Source: Risungbinella massiliensis (lineage in GTDB: Bacteria > Bacillota > Bacilli > Thermoactinomycetales > Thermoactinomycetaceae). From it: a stretch of 64,000 nt of DNA. Below the pieces are notes generated by a model that was not told the DNA's origin, made no database searches, and was given only the letters and a program-made list of their open reading frames with translations. How positions within the stretch are numbered: the stretch's first letter is position 1; each line of letters begins with the position of its first letter. A program made the translations under genes and the position numbers. The DNA lies in NCBI RefSeq assembly GCF_000942395.1, contig NZ_LN812102.1, positions 2,053,516 to 2,117,515 of the forward strand, given 5' to 3'. Of the stretch, positions 55,506-64,000 are shown in pieces.

Positions 55506-56945
55506 ATGGAAAAGCTTGCAAAGCATGCAGTAGACCTAGCCTGTCAATTAGGGGCGGATTACGCTGATATACGAATTTGTTATCTAGAAAAACAAGAAAT
55601 TCGTATGAAGAATGGAAAATTGGAAGTTTTGACAGAGCATCAAGATCAAGGATTTGGACTTCGTGTGTTGGCGGAAGGTGGTTGGGGGTTCGTTAGTTGT
55701 CCTAGCTTGTCAGAAGAAGCGATAACGAAATCTGCTGGAGAAGCTCTACAAACCGCCCGAGCTAGTGCAAAAGTTCGCCAATCTGCTCTTCAACTTAGTG
55801 ACGTTGCTCCTGTTCAATCAACGACCCAATCTCCAGTTGAGAAAGACCCTTTTGTAATACCTATCGAAGAAAAGATTGACTTATTGACCAAGGCTGATCA
55901 AGTCATGGCAAAGTATCCGGCGATTAAAAGTCGAGTTGCGACTTTCCTTGCTATGCGAGAACAAAAGCTTTTTGTTAGTAGTATTGGTTCTTGTATCCAT
56001 CAAGAGATGACAATAGTCGGTGGTGGAGTGAGAGTGGTTTCTTCTGATGGACGAGATGTCCAGATTCGCTCTTATCCCAATATGTTTGATGGGAACTTTC
56101 AACAGGCTGGTTATGAGTACGTAGAGAGTTTGGATCTAGTGCAGAATGCTGCTCGAATTGCGGAAGAGGCTACCTTGTTGTTAGAGGCAGATCCATGCCC
56201 GACAGGGAATTTCCCTCTCCTACTACATGGTTCCCAGCTTGCTTTGCAAATTCATGAATCCTGCGGTCATGCAGTAGAACTTGATCGTGTTTTGGGAGAG
56301 GAAGCGGGGTTTGTGGGAAAAAGCTTTTTGACGACTGATCAACAGCATCGATTTATGTATGGTTCTCCTTTGGTGCAGTTGACAGCCGACGCTACTACAG
56401 CAGGTGGGTTAGGCAGTTTTGCTTTTGATGACGAAGGGGTACCGGGTCAGACAAAACCAATTGTAGAAAACGGTACATTCGTAGGATATCTAACAGGACG
56501 AGATACAGCTCCGCAAATTGGTGAAGCGAGTATGGGAGCGATGCGAGCAGTTGGTTGGCAAAATGTCCCCATTGTCCGAATGACCAATATCAACTTAGCA
56601 CCGGGAGATCTAAGTCTCGAAGAGCTGATCACATCGACAGAGTACGGAATCTATATGGAAGGGATTCGAAGCTGGAGTATAGATGATTTGCGCTATCAAT
56701 TCCATTTTGGTTGTGAGATTGCATGGGAAATACGAGATGGGAAAAAAGCCCGAATGTTAAAGAATCCCTCCTACAGTGGCAATACTCCTGATTTCTGGAG
56801 AAGTTGTGATGGAATTGCCGATCTAGCTGACTGGAAAATGTGGGGCTTTCTAAATTGCGGCAAAGGGGAGCCTATACAAGTAATGTATGTAGGTCATGGC
56901 ACATCTACGGCCCGATTCCAGAATGTCCAGGTGGGAGTGAACTAG
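55506..56945 (+). CDS. tldD: Metalloprotease TldD
   Basis: 479 residues, the catalytic half of the TldD/TldE heterodimer. The zinc-binding HExxxH lies in QIHESCGHAVELDRVLG. Start ATG 55506 with AGGAGGGC upstream. C-terminal block IRDGKKARMLKNPSYSGNTP is typical. In E. coli TldD/TldE removes leader peptides (microcin B17) and degrades unfolded peptides; no peptide-modifying cluster is next to it here, so a housekeeping role is likelier. Confidence 0.93.
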   Translation: MEKLAKHAVDLACQLGADYADIRICYLEKQEIRMKNGKLEVLTEHQDQGFGLRVLAEGGWGFVSCPSLSEEAITKSAGEALQTARASAKVRQSALQLSDVAPVQSTTQSPVEKDPFVIPIEEKIDLLTKADQVMAKYPAIKSRVATFLAMREQKLFVSSIGSCIHQEMTIVGGGVRVVSSDGRDVQIRSYPNMFDGNFQQAGYEYVESLDLVQNAARIAEEATLLLEADPCPTGNFPLLLHGSQLALQIHESCGHAVELDRVLGEEAGFVGKSFLTTDQQHRFMYGSPLVQLTADATTAGGLGSFAFDDEGVPGQTKPIVENGTFVGYLTGRDTAPQIGEASMGAMRAVGWQNVPIVRMTNINLAPGDLSLEELITSTEYGIYMEGIRSWSIDDLRYQFHFGCEIAWEIRDGKKARMLKNPSYSGNTPDFWRSCDGIADLADWKMWGFLNCGKGEPIQVMYVGHGTSTARFQNVQVGVN

Positions 56946-56946
56946 G

Positions 56947-58317
56947 ATGCAGATTCAAGAGAATCAGATAGCCAAACAATATCTAGATGCAGTAGATTAT
57001 GTTGTGAAAATGGGAAAATGCCTTGCTGAAGAGATACATTGTGCCGTATTAGGTGAAAGCCATTATTTGACACGCTTTGCTAACAATCAAGTGATCCAAA
57101 ATGTTCGTAAGCGTGATGTTCAAGTTGTCATACAAGTTCAGCGAAATGGACAAACAGGTGTTGCGTCTGGGAACCAATTAGATCGGGAATCTCTAGAGAG
57201 ACTTGTTCAAAGAGCTGTCCTACTAGCTAAATATTCTCCTGTTGAATCAGAGCCCACTCCGTTCTCGCAACCTGAGATAGTGTCTCAAGTGTTTGGATTT
57301 GATGATGCTTCTGAGTTTGTTTCACCAGAAGAAATGGTACAAGCCGTGCAACAAATAGTGGAAGAAGCAACCTCTCACTCTTTGCAAGCTGCTGGTGCAT
57401 GTCAACTCTTTTTGCGCGATCAAGTGGTGGCTAACTCGCAAGGGGTTCGACTATTTGGTAGACAAAGTTGTGCAAAATTACATACCGTAGTAATGGGGGA
57501 AAAAGGTTCTGGTTATGCAGAACAGACAGATAAGTCGTTTGGGGCAATGGATCCTCAAAAGATTGCGAAAATCGCAATAGAAAAATGTTTGGGCAATCAG
57601 AACCCAATTTCTCTTGAACCTGGGAAGTACCCTGTCCTATTAGAGCCAAAGGCAGTAGGAGACCTTATATTATCTATTAGTAATAGCTTTAACCCTACCC
57701 ATTATCATGAAGGTCAAAGTTTTTTATCAGGTAAGATGGGGTATCGTGTTTGGGATGAAAAATTATCTCTTACAGAAGATCCGCTCTCCAAAGATGGCAT
57801 TCCAGAAGCTTTTGATTGGGATGGACAAGCCAGAAAAAAGGTTCCTCTCATTCAAGAAGGGGTTGCCAATGGTTTGGTATATGATATAGATACGGCAAAG
57901 CGCTATCAACAGAAAAGCACAGGAAATGGGCAGTTTCCAATAAAGAAATTACAAGGAATGAGTGGCCCTACTCCAACACACCTACATTTAGAAGCGGGAA
58001 AAGATTCGATAGAAGAGATGTTAAAAGGAATGGAACGAGGAATTCTGGTTACTCGTTTTCATTATATAGGAATGCAAAATACGAAAGATTTGCTTCTAAC
58101 GGGTACCACACGTGATGGTACATTTTTAGTGGAGAATGGACAAATCAAAGCACCCATTTACAATCTCCGGTTTACACAAAAGCTTAATGAGGCATTCCAA
58201 AGTGTAACAGCAGTTGGTTCGCAAACGCAGCTGGTTAGTTCCTGGTTTGGCTCTACTTGTCGAGTGCCGGCACTTTCCTTAAAGGAGTTTACGTTTACAG
58301 AACAACTTCGACATTGA
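56947..58317 (+). CDS. tldE: TldE/PmbA-family protein
   Basis: 456 residues, the non-catalytic partner that lacks HExxxH but shares the fold: THYHEGQSF and GTTRDGTFLVENGQIKAPI blocks near the C-terminus. One base after tldD, so they form an obligate pair. In the family this subunit completes the closed protease chamber. Confidence 0.92.
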   Translation: MQIQENQIAKQYLDAVDYVVKMGKCLAEEIHCAVLGESHYLTRFANNQVIQNVRKRDVQVVIQVQRNGQTGVASGNQLDRESLERLVQRAVLLAKYSPVESEPTPFSQPEIVSQVFGFDDASEFVSPEEMVQAVQQIVEEATSHSLQAAGACQLFLRDQVVANSQGVRLFGRQSCAKLHTVVMGEKGSGYAEQTDKSFGAMDPQKIAKIAIEKCLGNQNPISLEPGKYPVLLEPKAVGDLILSISNSFNPTHYHEGQSFLSGKMGYRVWDEKLSLTEDPLSKDGIPEAFDWDGQARKKVPLIQEGVANGLVYDIDTAKRYQQKSTGNGQFPIKKLQGMSGPTPTHLHLEAGKDSIEEMLKGMERGILVTRFHYIGMQNTKDLLLTGTTRDGTFLVENGQIKAPIYNLRFTQKLNEAFQSVTAVGSQTQLVSSWFGSTCRVPALSLKEFTFTEQLRH

Positions 58318-58321
58318 TTTT

Positions 58322-58353
58322 AAGCCGCTTCTAACGAGCGGTTTTTCTTTTTG
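58322..58353 (+). terminator. tldDE terminator
   Basis: AGCCGCT, TCTAACG, AGCGGTT, TTTC, TTTTT. Confidence 0.75.
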
Positions 58354-58430
58354 TTGATATTTTTATGATAGGATAACGAGTAGCAAAACGAATAAGTTCC
58401 GGGATCACTTAGAGTCTAAGGAGTTTTGAT

Positions 58431-58916
58431 ATGTTAGAGGAACAGATGATGCGGGCGGCACTACAGGAAGCAGAAAAAGCAAGAGAGTTAGGCGAGGTAC
58501 CGATTGGCGCAGTAGTAGTTTTGGATAAGCAGATCATTGGACGGGGTTATAATCGCCGAGAGATAGAACAAAATCCATTGCTTCACGCAGAGTGTATTGC
58601 CATTCAAGAAGCAGCAGAACAAATAGGTAGTTGGAGATTAGTGGATTGCGAACTCTATGTCACCTTGGAACCGTGTCCTATGTGTGCTGGAGCCATTTTA
58701 CAGTCACGTATCTCTCGTGTTATCTATGGAACCCGAGATCCAAAAGCAGGTTGTGTCGGGTCCTTAATGAATCTGTTGCAAGACACTCGTTTCAACCATC
58801 AAACAGAAGTGATAGAAAATGTTTTGCAAGAGGAATGTAGCCAAATCTTAAAGGATTTTTTTCAAGAGATACGCCGAAAGAAAAAGCTAGAAAAACGTAT
58901 GGCACTAGATAAATAA
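58431..58916 (+). CDS. tadA: tRNA adenosine(34) deaminase TadA
   Basis: 161 residues. The zinc motifs HAECIAIQEAAEQIG and EPCPMCAGAILQSR are complete. Converts A34 of tRNA-Arg(ACG) to inosine. C-terminal basic extension (EIRRKKKLEKRMALDK). Resumes B. subtilis-like order (tadA-SRP RNA-dnaX). Confidence 0.96.
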   Translation: MLEEQMMRAALQEAEKARELGEVPIGAVVVLDKQIIGRGYNRREIEQNPLLHAECIAIQEAAEQIGSWRLVDCELYVTLEPCPMCAGAILQSRISRVIYGTRDPKAGCVGSLMNLLQDTRFNHQTEVIENVLQEECSQILKDFFQEIRRKKKLEKRMALDK

Positions 58917-59299
58917 AGCGAAAAGGACAAAAGAAGTGGATATGCTCTTTATCTCTATAGTGCATGTTGCCATAATCATCTCAAAGCCAGAGGTTCCCCC
59001 TTTTGAGATGCGACTATGAGCGGTAGGGAACTGGAGTAGATCAGATGCGGGAAAAATGGGCGGTGCGCCTATGATTAACTTGGATTAATGCAACAAGCTA
59101 TCTATACTCTAATTAAATGTGTTTGTTTTCAGTACATAGCTAGTTATTTTTCCCTGCTAAAGTCATAGTAGCCGTTTCAAGTAAGCTGAAGCGAAAACCA
59201 TCCGATAAACCTAAACAACTACGTATCAGGTTACTTTCATCTGTTGTAAGTACCTTGACGTATAGCCTCGTTTTCTGTATGATATATTAATGTCTAGAT
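58917..59299. other. Gene-free region tadA to tRNA-Ser
   Basis: 383 bases without an open frame worth calling. Contains a long hairpin (58971-59018) with a possible pseudoknot to 59026-59034, then AT-rich sequence and a -10-like TATATT before the tRNA. Confidence 0.5.
58971..59034 (+). ncRNA. Possible structured RNA (hairpin with pseudoknot)
   Basis: CATAATC-ATCTCAAA pairs imperfectly with TTTTGAGAT-GC-GACTATG. The loop CCAGAGGTTCCC (58987-58998) can pair through CCA and GTTCCC with GGGAACTGG (59026-59034). Could be chance; no known family recognised. Confidence 0.25.
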
Positions 59300-59389
59300 G
59301 GAAAGGTGTCCGAGAGGCCGAAGGAGCCTGCCTCGAAAGCAGGTACAGTCATTAGGCTGTCGTGGGTTCGAATCCCACCCTTTCCGCCA
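59300..59389 (+). tRNA. tRNA-Ser (anticodon CGA)
   Basis: GGAAAGG/CCTTTCC acceptor, anticodon loop CTCGAAA with CGA, long variable arm TACAGTCATTAGGCTGT, T arm GGGTTCGAATCCC, discriminator G and encoded CCA. Confidence 0.96.
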
Positions 59390-59392
59390 ACC

Positions 59393-59432
59393 AAAACAGC
59401 TACAGGCGAACGCTTGTAGCTGTTTTATTTTT
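59393..59432 (+). terminator. tRNA-Ser(CGA) terminator
   Basis: AAAACAGCTACA-GGCG...CGCT-TGTAGCTGTTTT then ATTTTT. Confidence 0.85.
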
Positions 59433-59439
59433 CCAGTGA

Positions 59440-59468
59440 TTGAGATTTACTCTGCTCTCTGTTATAAT
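59440..59468 (+). promoter_or_regulatory. SRP RNA promoter
   Basis: TTGAGA (59440-59445), 17-base spacer, perfect TATAAT (59463-59468). Confidence 0.75.
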
Positions 59469-59473
59469 GAGGT

Positions 59474-59745
59474 CTATCGGGCTAGGTGGGGAACTGGCGG
59501 TGCCCTGTAACCTGCAATCCGCCTTAGCGGGACTGAAGTCCCTGTCGAGGTCTAGATTGGTCATGGTCTGGTTTGACTGGAAAGTGTGGACGATTGGGTC
59601 CTACGCAACGGGTGCTCTCGAACCGTGTCAGGTCCGGAAGGAAGCAGCACTAAGGGTGATTTCTCGTGTGCCGTAGGGTAGCCTGATTCGAGCTGGAAAG
59701 TCAAAGTCCGCGTGGGTTTTCTAGATCGGAGCTGGGGCCCGATTT
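59474..59745 (+). ncRNA. scr: Signal recognition particle RNA (large Bacillus type, scRNA)
   Basis: About 272 nucleotides. The Alu-type 5' domain begins with GGGCTAGGTGGGGAACTGGCGG and CCCTGTAACCTGCAATCCGC, and the S domain apex is GTCAGGTCCGGAAGGAAGCAGC with the Ffh-binding internal loop and GGAA tetraloop. Ends pair (TATCGGGC near 59475 with GCCCGAT near 59742). Same place, before dnaX, as in B. subtilis. Confidence 0.96.
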
Positions 59746-59760
59746 ACATATCGTAATGAG

Positions 59761-59790
59761 AAGCTGTCCTGATGGGCGGCTTTTATTTTT
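59761..59790 (+). terminator. SRP RNA terminator
   Basis: AAGC-T-GTCC, TGAT, GGGC-GGCTT, TTATTTTT. Confidence 0.75.
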
Positions 59791-59887
59791 GATTTTATAT
59801 GGAAAAAGAAGGAAGTGTGTAGCGGGTAGCGAATAGAAAAATAGAGAAAAATGTTCAAAAGATTCGTTTGAAATTGGCAAAATGAAG

Positions 59888-59949
59888 AACATCTTGATCT
59901 AAGGAGTGACTTTGTCAAAGCAACGGAACGATTCTATTCAAGATTTTTC
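59888..59949 (+). repeat. Dispersed structured repeat, family B copy 2
   Basis: ATCTTGA/TCAAGAT perfect seven-base arms enclose GGAGTGACTTTGTCA and AACGGAACGA. Inner TGAC-TTT-GTCA hairpin. The outer stem differs from copy 1 by a compensatory G-C to T-A change. 77 bases before the histidine kinase gene. Confidence 0.65.
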
Positions 59950-60026
59950 AGTGATTGTTGCTCCAAACGGAACTTAAATCTAGTTGTATAAAAAACATGA
60001 GGAAAATTGAGTGTGGTGGAAATTGA

Positions 60027-61166
60027 ATGGCTCAGACGGAAATGCAAGTAATGAATAATTTAGCGAATCGTCGAATGTACTCATTTCTTCCTTATCGTAC
60101 GATCCAAAGTGAAGAACGGCCTTCTCCTTTTGTTTCTGCTCTTTTATCGCAACTAAACATAGGATTGCTCGTTATGGATCATTCAGAAGCGATAGTAGAA
60201 TTAAATAATATTGGTTGTTCCATGCTTGGGATTGAGGCCCGAGCAGCCTACGGTCGTAGAGTCTGGGATCTCATCTCTTGTTTAGATCAACAGGAAAAAG
60301 AATTAGACCGCTTAGCGCAATTCCTCAACACGACCTATTCTCCTTTTGAACAACTAGAACTGAGTTGGAAACTAAATGGATCCCTAGAGCACTTGGTACT
60401 TCGGAAAGGAAGACAAGAAGAGACAGGGTTTACCTTTTTTATTATAGAGAACAAGACTGAACAGTATCGTTTAACAGAACAAGTACGTTTCCATGATCGA
60501 TTAGCTACAATTGGACAAGTTGCAGCAGGTACAGCCCACGAAATCAGAAATCCTCTTACCTCCATCAAAGGATTTTTGCAAATGATAGGGGATCGCATGC
60601 AAGAGATTGGACAGCTAAAAGAAAAGTCGTACATCGAGATTATGTTGAAGGAGATCAGTAGAATTAATCACTTGGTCTCGGAGTTTCTTGTACTTAGTAG
60701 ACCGCGAGAAGTAAATCGCCAGGTTGTTAGTGTCCAAGAAGTATTACATGAGATTCTTCCTCTTATTGAAAGTGAGGCAAGATTGCATAATATTGATCTT
60801 TCCTATGATATCCCTTCAGTACCTGTCGCCAATCTGCATGGTGATGCGGAATTGCTTAAACAAGTATTTCTCAATATTAGTAAAAATTCAATTGAGGCAA
60901 TGGGTGAGTCTGGTGGTCAGCTTAGGTTGAATCTAAAAAAGACGGACTCTTTTATGCATTTAGTAGAAATTGTAGACAATGGTCCTGGAATCCCGGTTCA
61001 CCTCCAAGAAAAAATATTTGAGCCCTTTTTTACAACAAAAGAACACGGAACAGGTTTGGGATTGCCGATCTGCCAACAAATAGTTCGGGAAATAGGTGGG
61101 AAGATGAGATTACAATCTTCTCCTAATGGATGTTGTTTTCAATTGTTTTTTCCGATTTTCACGTAA
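60027..61166 (+). CDS. Orphan sensor histidine kinase with PAS domain (sporulation-kinase type)
   Basis: 379 residues, no membrane helix. PAS-like domain about 33-150 (LNIGLLVMDHSEAIVELNN), HisKA with the phosphorylated histidine in GTAHEIRNPLTSIKGFLQ, then HATPase: N box NISKNSIEAM, G1 VDNGPGIP, F box EPFFTTKEHGTGLGLPI. The H box is of the KinA/NtrB-like type seen in Spo0F-phosphorylating kinases, and no response regulator is adjacent, which also fits a phosphorelay role (inference). It interrupts the SRP RNA-dnaX order and is flanked by a family B repeat upstream and a family A repeat downstream. Confidence 0.88.
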   Translation: MAQTEMQVMNNLANRRMYSFLPYRTIQSEERPSPFVSALLSQLNIGLLVMDHSEAIVELNNIGCSMLGIEARAAYGRRVWDLISCLDQQEKELDRLAQFLNTTYSPFEQLELSWKLNGSLEHLVLRKGRQEETGFTFFIIENKTEQYRLTEQVRFHDRLATIGQVAAGTAHEIRNPLTSIKGFLQMIGDRMQEIGQLKEKSYIEIMLKEISRINHLVSEFLVLSRPREVNRQVVSVQEVLHEILPLIESEARLHNIDLSYDIPSVPVANLHGDAELLKQVFLNISKNSIEAMGESGGQLRLNLKKTDSFMHLVEIVDNGPGIPVHLQEKIFEPFFTTKEHGTGLGLPICQQIVREIGGKMRLQSSPNGCCFQLFFPIFT

Positions 61167-61224
61167 GAGCATTTGGCTGATTCAGAGCTTAACGGGAAAG
61201 AACGCTCTTTCCTTTAAAAGAGCT

Positions 61225-61282
61225 GATAAGTTCAACTACTATCAATGGGGATATCTCCTGATGATAGAAGTTCGCTTAATTA
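61225..61282. repeat. Dispersed structured repeat, family A copy 2
   Basis: GATAAGTTCAACTACTATCA...TGATAGAAGTTCGCTTAAT. AACT-A-CTATCA pairs with TGATAG-A-AGTT (ten pairs, one A-A mismatch); outer ATAAG pairs with CTTAAT. Located between the kinase and dnaX. Confidence 0.6.
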
Positions 61283-61386
61283 CCACTCATAGGAGTGGTT
61301 TCTTTTTTGATCGGGATATCTGGGTATAGTATGATGTTAGCAGGTTAGAACTTAGATCTTAGTAGAGATCGGTTGGAGTGTTGGTC

Positions 61387-63105
61387 ATGTCTTATCAAGC
61401 TTTGTACAGAGTGTGGCGACCACAAAGGTTTTCCGACCTTATTGGGCAAGAACATATAACGCAGACATTGATGAACGCTTTACAAGAATCCAAGTTTTCT
61501 CATGCTTATCTGTTTAGTGGTCCAAGAGGAACAGGTAAAACCAGTGCGGCCAAACTTTTTGCCAAGGCAGTCAACTGTGAGAATGGTCCCCAAGCGGAAC
61601 CTTGTAATGAATGTCACGCTTGTAAAAGTATCCAAGCAGGCTCCTCCTTAGATGTAGTAGAGATTGATGCTGCATCCAACCGGGGAGTAGATGAGATACG
61701 AGATTTACGTGAAAATGTACGCTATGCACCTACTGATGTGAGATATAAAGTGTATATCATCGATGAAGTACATATGCTTACGACAGAGGCGTTTAATGCG
61801 TTACTTAAAACATTAGAAGAACCACCTAGTCATGTGATTTTTATATTAGCTACTACTGAGCCCCACAAATTACTTCCAACCATCCTCTCTAGATGCCAAC
61901 GGTTCCCTTTTCGCAGGATACAGTTAGAAAAGATGGTAAGCAGGCTCTCCTATATATGCGAAAGAGAAGAAGTTGATTTCGAAGAATCAGCACTCTGGGC
62001 AATTGCGAGGCTTGCAGACGGAGGGATGCGGGATGCGCTCAGTATGTTGGATCAAGCAATCTCGTTTGGAGCAGGAGTTGTAAAGGAAGAAACTATTCAT
62101 GCGATGGTTGGTTCTGTGTCACCTATTGCGATTTGGAATCTTCTTCGAGATGTTTTGGAAACAAACACCCAATCCGCACTTGAAAAAGTAGATTCTTTTA
62201 TACAAGATGGGTTGGAACCTGATAAGTTAATTCAAGACTGTACGTTGTTATGTCGTGACATATTATTGAGTAAAACTAGTGCTTCTCAAGAAAGAGACTA
62301 TCCTTTCCTAGAGAAGGAAATATCTTATATTCAGACCCTGTCTGTTTCTAGACTAACAAGCGTGATGGAAGAACTTCTTCAAGCATCACAACAGCTAAAA
62401 TGGACACCCTATCCAAGGATTTTTCTAGAGATGTTGATTATCCGACTAGCGCAAACAGATCAAGAATTAGCTGATTGGAATACTCTACAAAAAAAAGTGA
62501 CTCTATTAGAACGACAAGTGGAACAACTCTCTACTAAAGGACTTCCTGTTCAGTCTAGTCAGGTGAAACAAGCAGAAACCGCTCCCGAACTAAAACCACC
62601 ATCCGTACAGTCTAAACCTGCAAGATCTCCTGCAAGTTCTGTTGCCATTACCAATAAGCTCCAAGGATTTGGGACAGATGGTTTGCCAGAGATCAAAAGG
62701 GGTTGGAATCAAGTTCTTCACAAAGTAAAAGAAGAAAAAATTACGGTTCATGCTTGGTTGGTAGACGGAGAACCAGTAGCTGTTCGAGGAGCTGAAGTGT
62801 TAGTTGCGTTTCGTAGCAAGATTCATCGGGATACTACAGAAAAAGCAATGAACAGGCAATTGATCGAGCATATTATGCGACAAGTTTATGCCAAGCCCTA
62901 CCAATTAAAAACAATTATGCTTACTCAATGGGAAGAATCCGTCGATACAAAAAAAGCGATTCCCCAAAATCCGATATTGAAAGAAAAAAAAGATACTGCA
63001 ACTTCCTTGCAAGATGATATTGTAAAGAAGGCGAAAGATTTATTCGGTAATGAGGTTGTAGAGGTATACGATGAGAATCAAGATTTGAATGGAGGAAACA
63101 GTTAA
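61387..63105 (+). CDS. dnaX: DNA polymerase III subunits gamma/tau
   Basis: 572 residues. Clamp-loader AAA+ subunit: [19 protein letters not shown], Walker [13 protein letters not shown], zinc site [36 protein letters not shown]. The C-terminal tau part follows a variable linker. Start is ATG 61387 (MSYQALYR), GGAG eight bases upstream; GTG 61378 adds three residues. I see no obvious slippery A-run with frameshift signal that would produce gamma, consistent with Bacillus. Ends inside the first codon of ebfC. Confidence 0.96.
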   Translation: MSYQALYRVWRPQRFSDLIGQEHITQTLMNALQESKFSHAYLFSGPRGTGKTSAAKLFAKAVNCENGPQAEPCNECHACKSIQAGSSLDVVEIDAASNRGVDEIRDLRENVRYAPTDVRYKVYIIDEVHMLTTEAFNALLKTLEEPPSHVIFILATTEPHKLLPTILSRCQRFPFRRIQLEKMVSRLSYICEREEVDFEESALWAIARLADGGMRDALSMLDQAISFGAGVVKEETIHAMVGSVSPIAIWNLLRDVLETNTQSALEKVDSFIQDGLEPDKLIQDCTLLCRDILLSKTSASQERDYPFLEKEISYIQTLSVSRLTSVMEELLQASQQLKWTPYPRIFLEMLIIRLAQTDQELADWNTLQKKVTLLERQVEQLSTKGLPVQSSQVKQAETAPELKPPSVQSKPARSPASSVAITNKLQGFGTDGLPEIKRGWNQVLHKVKEEKITVHAWLVDGEPVAVRGAEVLVAFRSKIHRDTTEKAMNRQLIEHIMRQVYAKPYQLKTIMLTQWEESVDTKKAIPQNPILKEKKDTATSLQDDIVKKAKDLFGNEVVEVYDENQDLNGGNS

Positions 63106-63416
63106 TGCGTAATATGAATCAAATGATGAAACAAGTAAAGAAAATGCAACAAGAGATGGCAAAAGCTCAACAAGAACTCGAAAAGAAAGAAGTTACAGGA
63201 ACTGCTGGTGGCGGTGTAGTGAAAGTTACCATGACTGGGCAAAAACAAGTAAAAGCAGTGGAAATCGCTCCAGAAGCAGTAGATCCAGATGATGTAGAAA
63301 TGCTTCAGGACTTGGTGCTAGCAGCGATCCAAGATGCGATGAAACAAGTAGATGAAATGATGGAAAAAGACATGGGACGCTTTACCCAAGGACTAAATAT
63401 CCCTGGACTCTTTTAA
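63105..63416 (+). CDS. ebfC: YbaB/EbfC-family nucleoid-associated protein
   Basis: 103 residues, [20 protein letters not shown] helix, [20 protein letters not shown] strand block and [18 protein letters not shown]: the YbaB fold that dimerises and binds DNA. Encoded between dnaX and recR in nearly all bacteria. Its start overlaps the dnaX stop by one base; GGAGG lies eight bases upstream. Confidence 0.96.
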   Translation: MRNMNQMMKQVKKMQQEMAKAQQELEKKEVTGTAGGGVVKVTMTGQKQVKAVEIAPEAVDPDDVEMLQDLVLAAIQDAMKQVDEMMEKDMGRFTQGLNIPGLF

Positions 63417-63433
63417 AGAAAGGTGTCTCGCGA

Positions 63434-64000
63434 TTGTATCTTCCAGAACCCCTTACTAAATTGATGGAAAGTTTTATGAGGCTCCCAGGAATCGGTCCTA
63501 AAACAGCTCAACGTTTGGCCTTCTATACGCTCAAAATGGAAGAAGATGATGTAATAGATTTTGCTAAAGCGTTGGTACGGGTAAAACGGGATCTGCATAC
63601 TTGTAGCATCTGTGGCAATATCACGGATCAAGATCCTTGTTATATATGCCAAGATAAAAAACGGGATCGGTCCGTAATATGTGTAGTTCAAGATACTCGA
63701 GATTTGATGGCGATGGAGCGTACCCGTGAATATAACGGTCTGTATCACGTTTTAAACGGTGCCATCAGTCCCATTGAAGGAATTGGTCCTGAGCAGTTAC
63801 GAATTCCTGATTTACTTCAACGATTGAGTAACGATCAAGTTCAAGAGCTAATATTGGCTACCAACCCCAATATCGAAGGAGAGGCTACAGCCATGTATCT
63901 CTCCAAATTGATTAGACCTTTTGGCTTAAAAGTTACACGCATTGCGCACGGATTGCCTGTCGGAGGGGATCTGGAGTATGCAGATGAAGTAACTCTTACC
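63434..64000 (+). CDS. recR: Recombination protein RecR (3' end outside window)
   Basis: The first 189 codons of RecR. TTG 63434 ([14 protein letters not shown]) with AAAGAAAGGTG upstream; helix-hairpin-helix [14 protein letters not shown], zinc finger CSICG...CYIC, TOPRIM start [16 protein letters not shown] and the conserved [15 protein letters not shown]. The gene runs in frame to the last base of the window; about ten residues are missing. Partner of RecF and RecO. Confidence 0.96.
   Translation, partial: MYLPEPLTKLMESFMRLPGIGPKTAQRLAFYTLKMEEDDVIDFAKALVRVKRDLHTCSICGNITDQDPCYICQDKKRDRSVICVVQDTRDLMAMERTREYNGLYHVLNGAISPIEGIGPEQLRIPDLLQRLSNDQVQELILATNPNIEGEATAMYLSKLIRPFGLKVTRIAHGLPVGGDLEYADEVTLT

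Noticed and set aside
58917-59299. Known metabolite riboswitch in the tadA-tRNA gap
   Set aside because: GGTTCCC/GGGAAC pairing is present but no conserved core of any riboswitch class I know, and the next gene is a tRNA.
59298-59676. Open frames across tRNA-Ser and SRP RNA
   Set aside because: They are readings of structural RNA genes and have no protein-like sequence.

Overview
The window is the replication-origin end of a chromosome from a low-to-moderate-GC, endospore-type Firmicute of the order Bacillales. The order jag-yidC-yidD-rnpA-rpmH / oriC / dnaA-dnaN-yaaA-recF-remB-gyrB-gyrA-yaaC-guaB-dacA-pdxS-pdxT-serS, followed much later by tadA-SRP RNA-dnaX-ebfC-recR, is that of Bacillus subtilis near 0 degrees. 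It differs from B. subtilis in having no rRNA operon between gyrA and guaB, and in carrying about 40 kb of other genes between serS and tadA. A member of the Thermoactinomycetaceae is my best guess, but that is inference from overall flavour, not proof.

Layout. 1-1945: the leftward rpmH operon with its own promoter and a terminator after rpmH. 1971-3838: a bipartite oriC with DnaA boxes on both sides of dnaA; the distal cluster ends in a DnaA box, a short GC spacer and DnaA-trio repeats. 2337-18445: the conserved replication, topoisomerase, GMP, cell-wall, PLP and seryl-tRNA block, with tandem DnaA boxes upstream of guaB and a serine T-box before serS. 18509-30434: a membrane Ser/Thr kinase, tRNA-Ser(TGA), a leftward pair resembling the TcpC-like and lysozyme/peptidase proteins of conjugative elements, and two tandem copies of a complete qoxABCD menaquinol-oxidase operon. 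30813-34642: asparagine synthetase, a chromosomal ParM-like actin plus ribbon-helix-helix pair behind AT-rich palindromic iterons, a VanZ remnant and tRNA-Arg(CCT).

34711-44693 is an alpha-glucoside locus: PucR-type regulator, MsmX-type ATPase, two GH15 hydrolases, a MalEFG-type importer and a LacI regulator, tied together by CG-centred operators, one lying inside a coding region. 44809-58916 holds a DEAD-box helicase, a TetR/YhgE pair, a Zur-controlled zinc importer with Zur itself, a YtrA-type GntR/ABC operon, the TldD/TldE protease pair and tadA. 59300-64000 has tRNA-Ser(CGA), SRP RNA, an orphan sporulation-type histidine kinase inserted between SRP RNA and dnaX, then dnaX-ebfC-recR (recR runs off the end).

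The least explained signals are two families of dispersed, structured intergenic repeats (A: 12209-12271 and 61225-61282; B: 46394-46455 and 59888-59949), a 20-bp-stem hairpin at 34414-34460, the par-like locus at 32679-33892, and a possible pseudoknot at 58971-59034. Most genes on the minus strand (yaaC, the conjugation-like pair, both qox operons, the GH15-malGFE group) run against the inferred replication direction.
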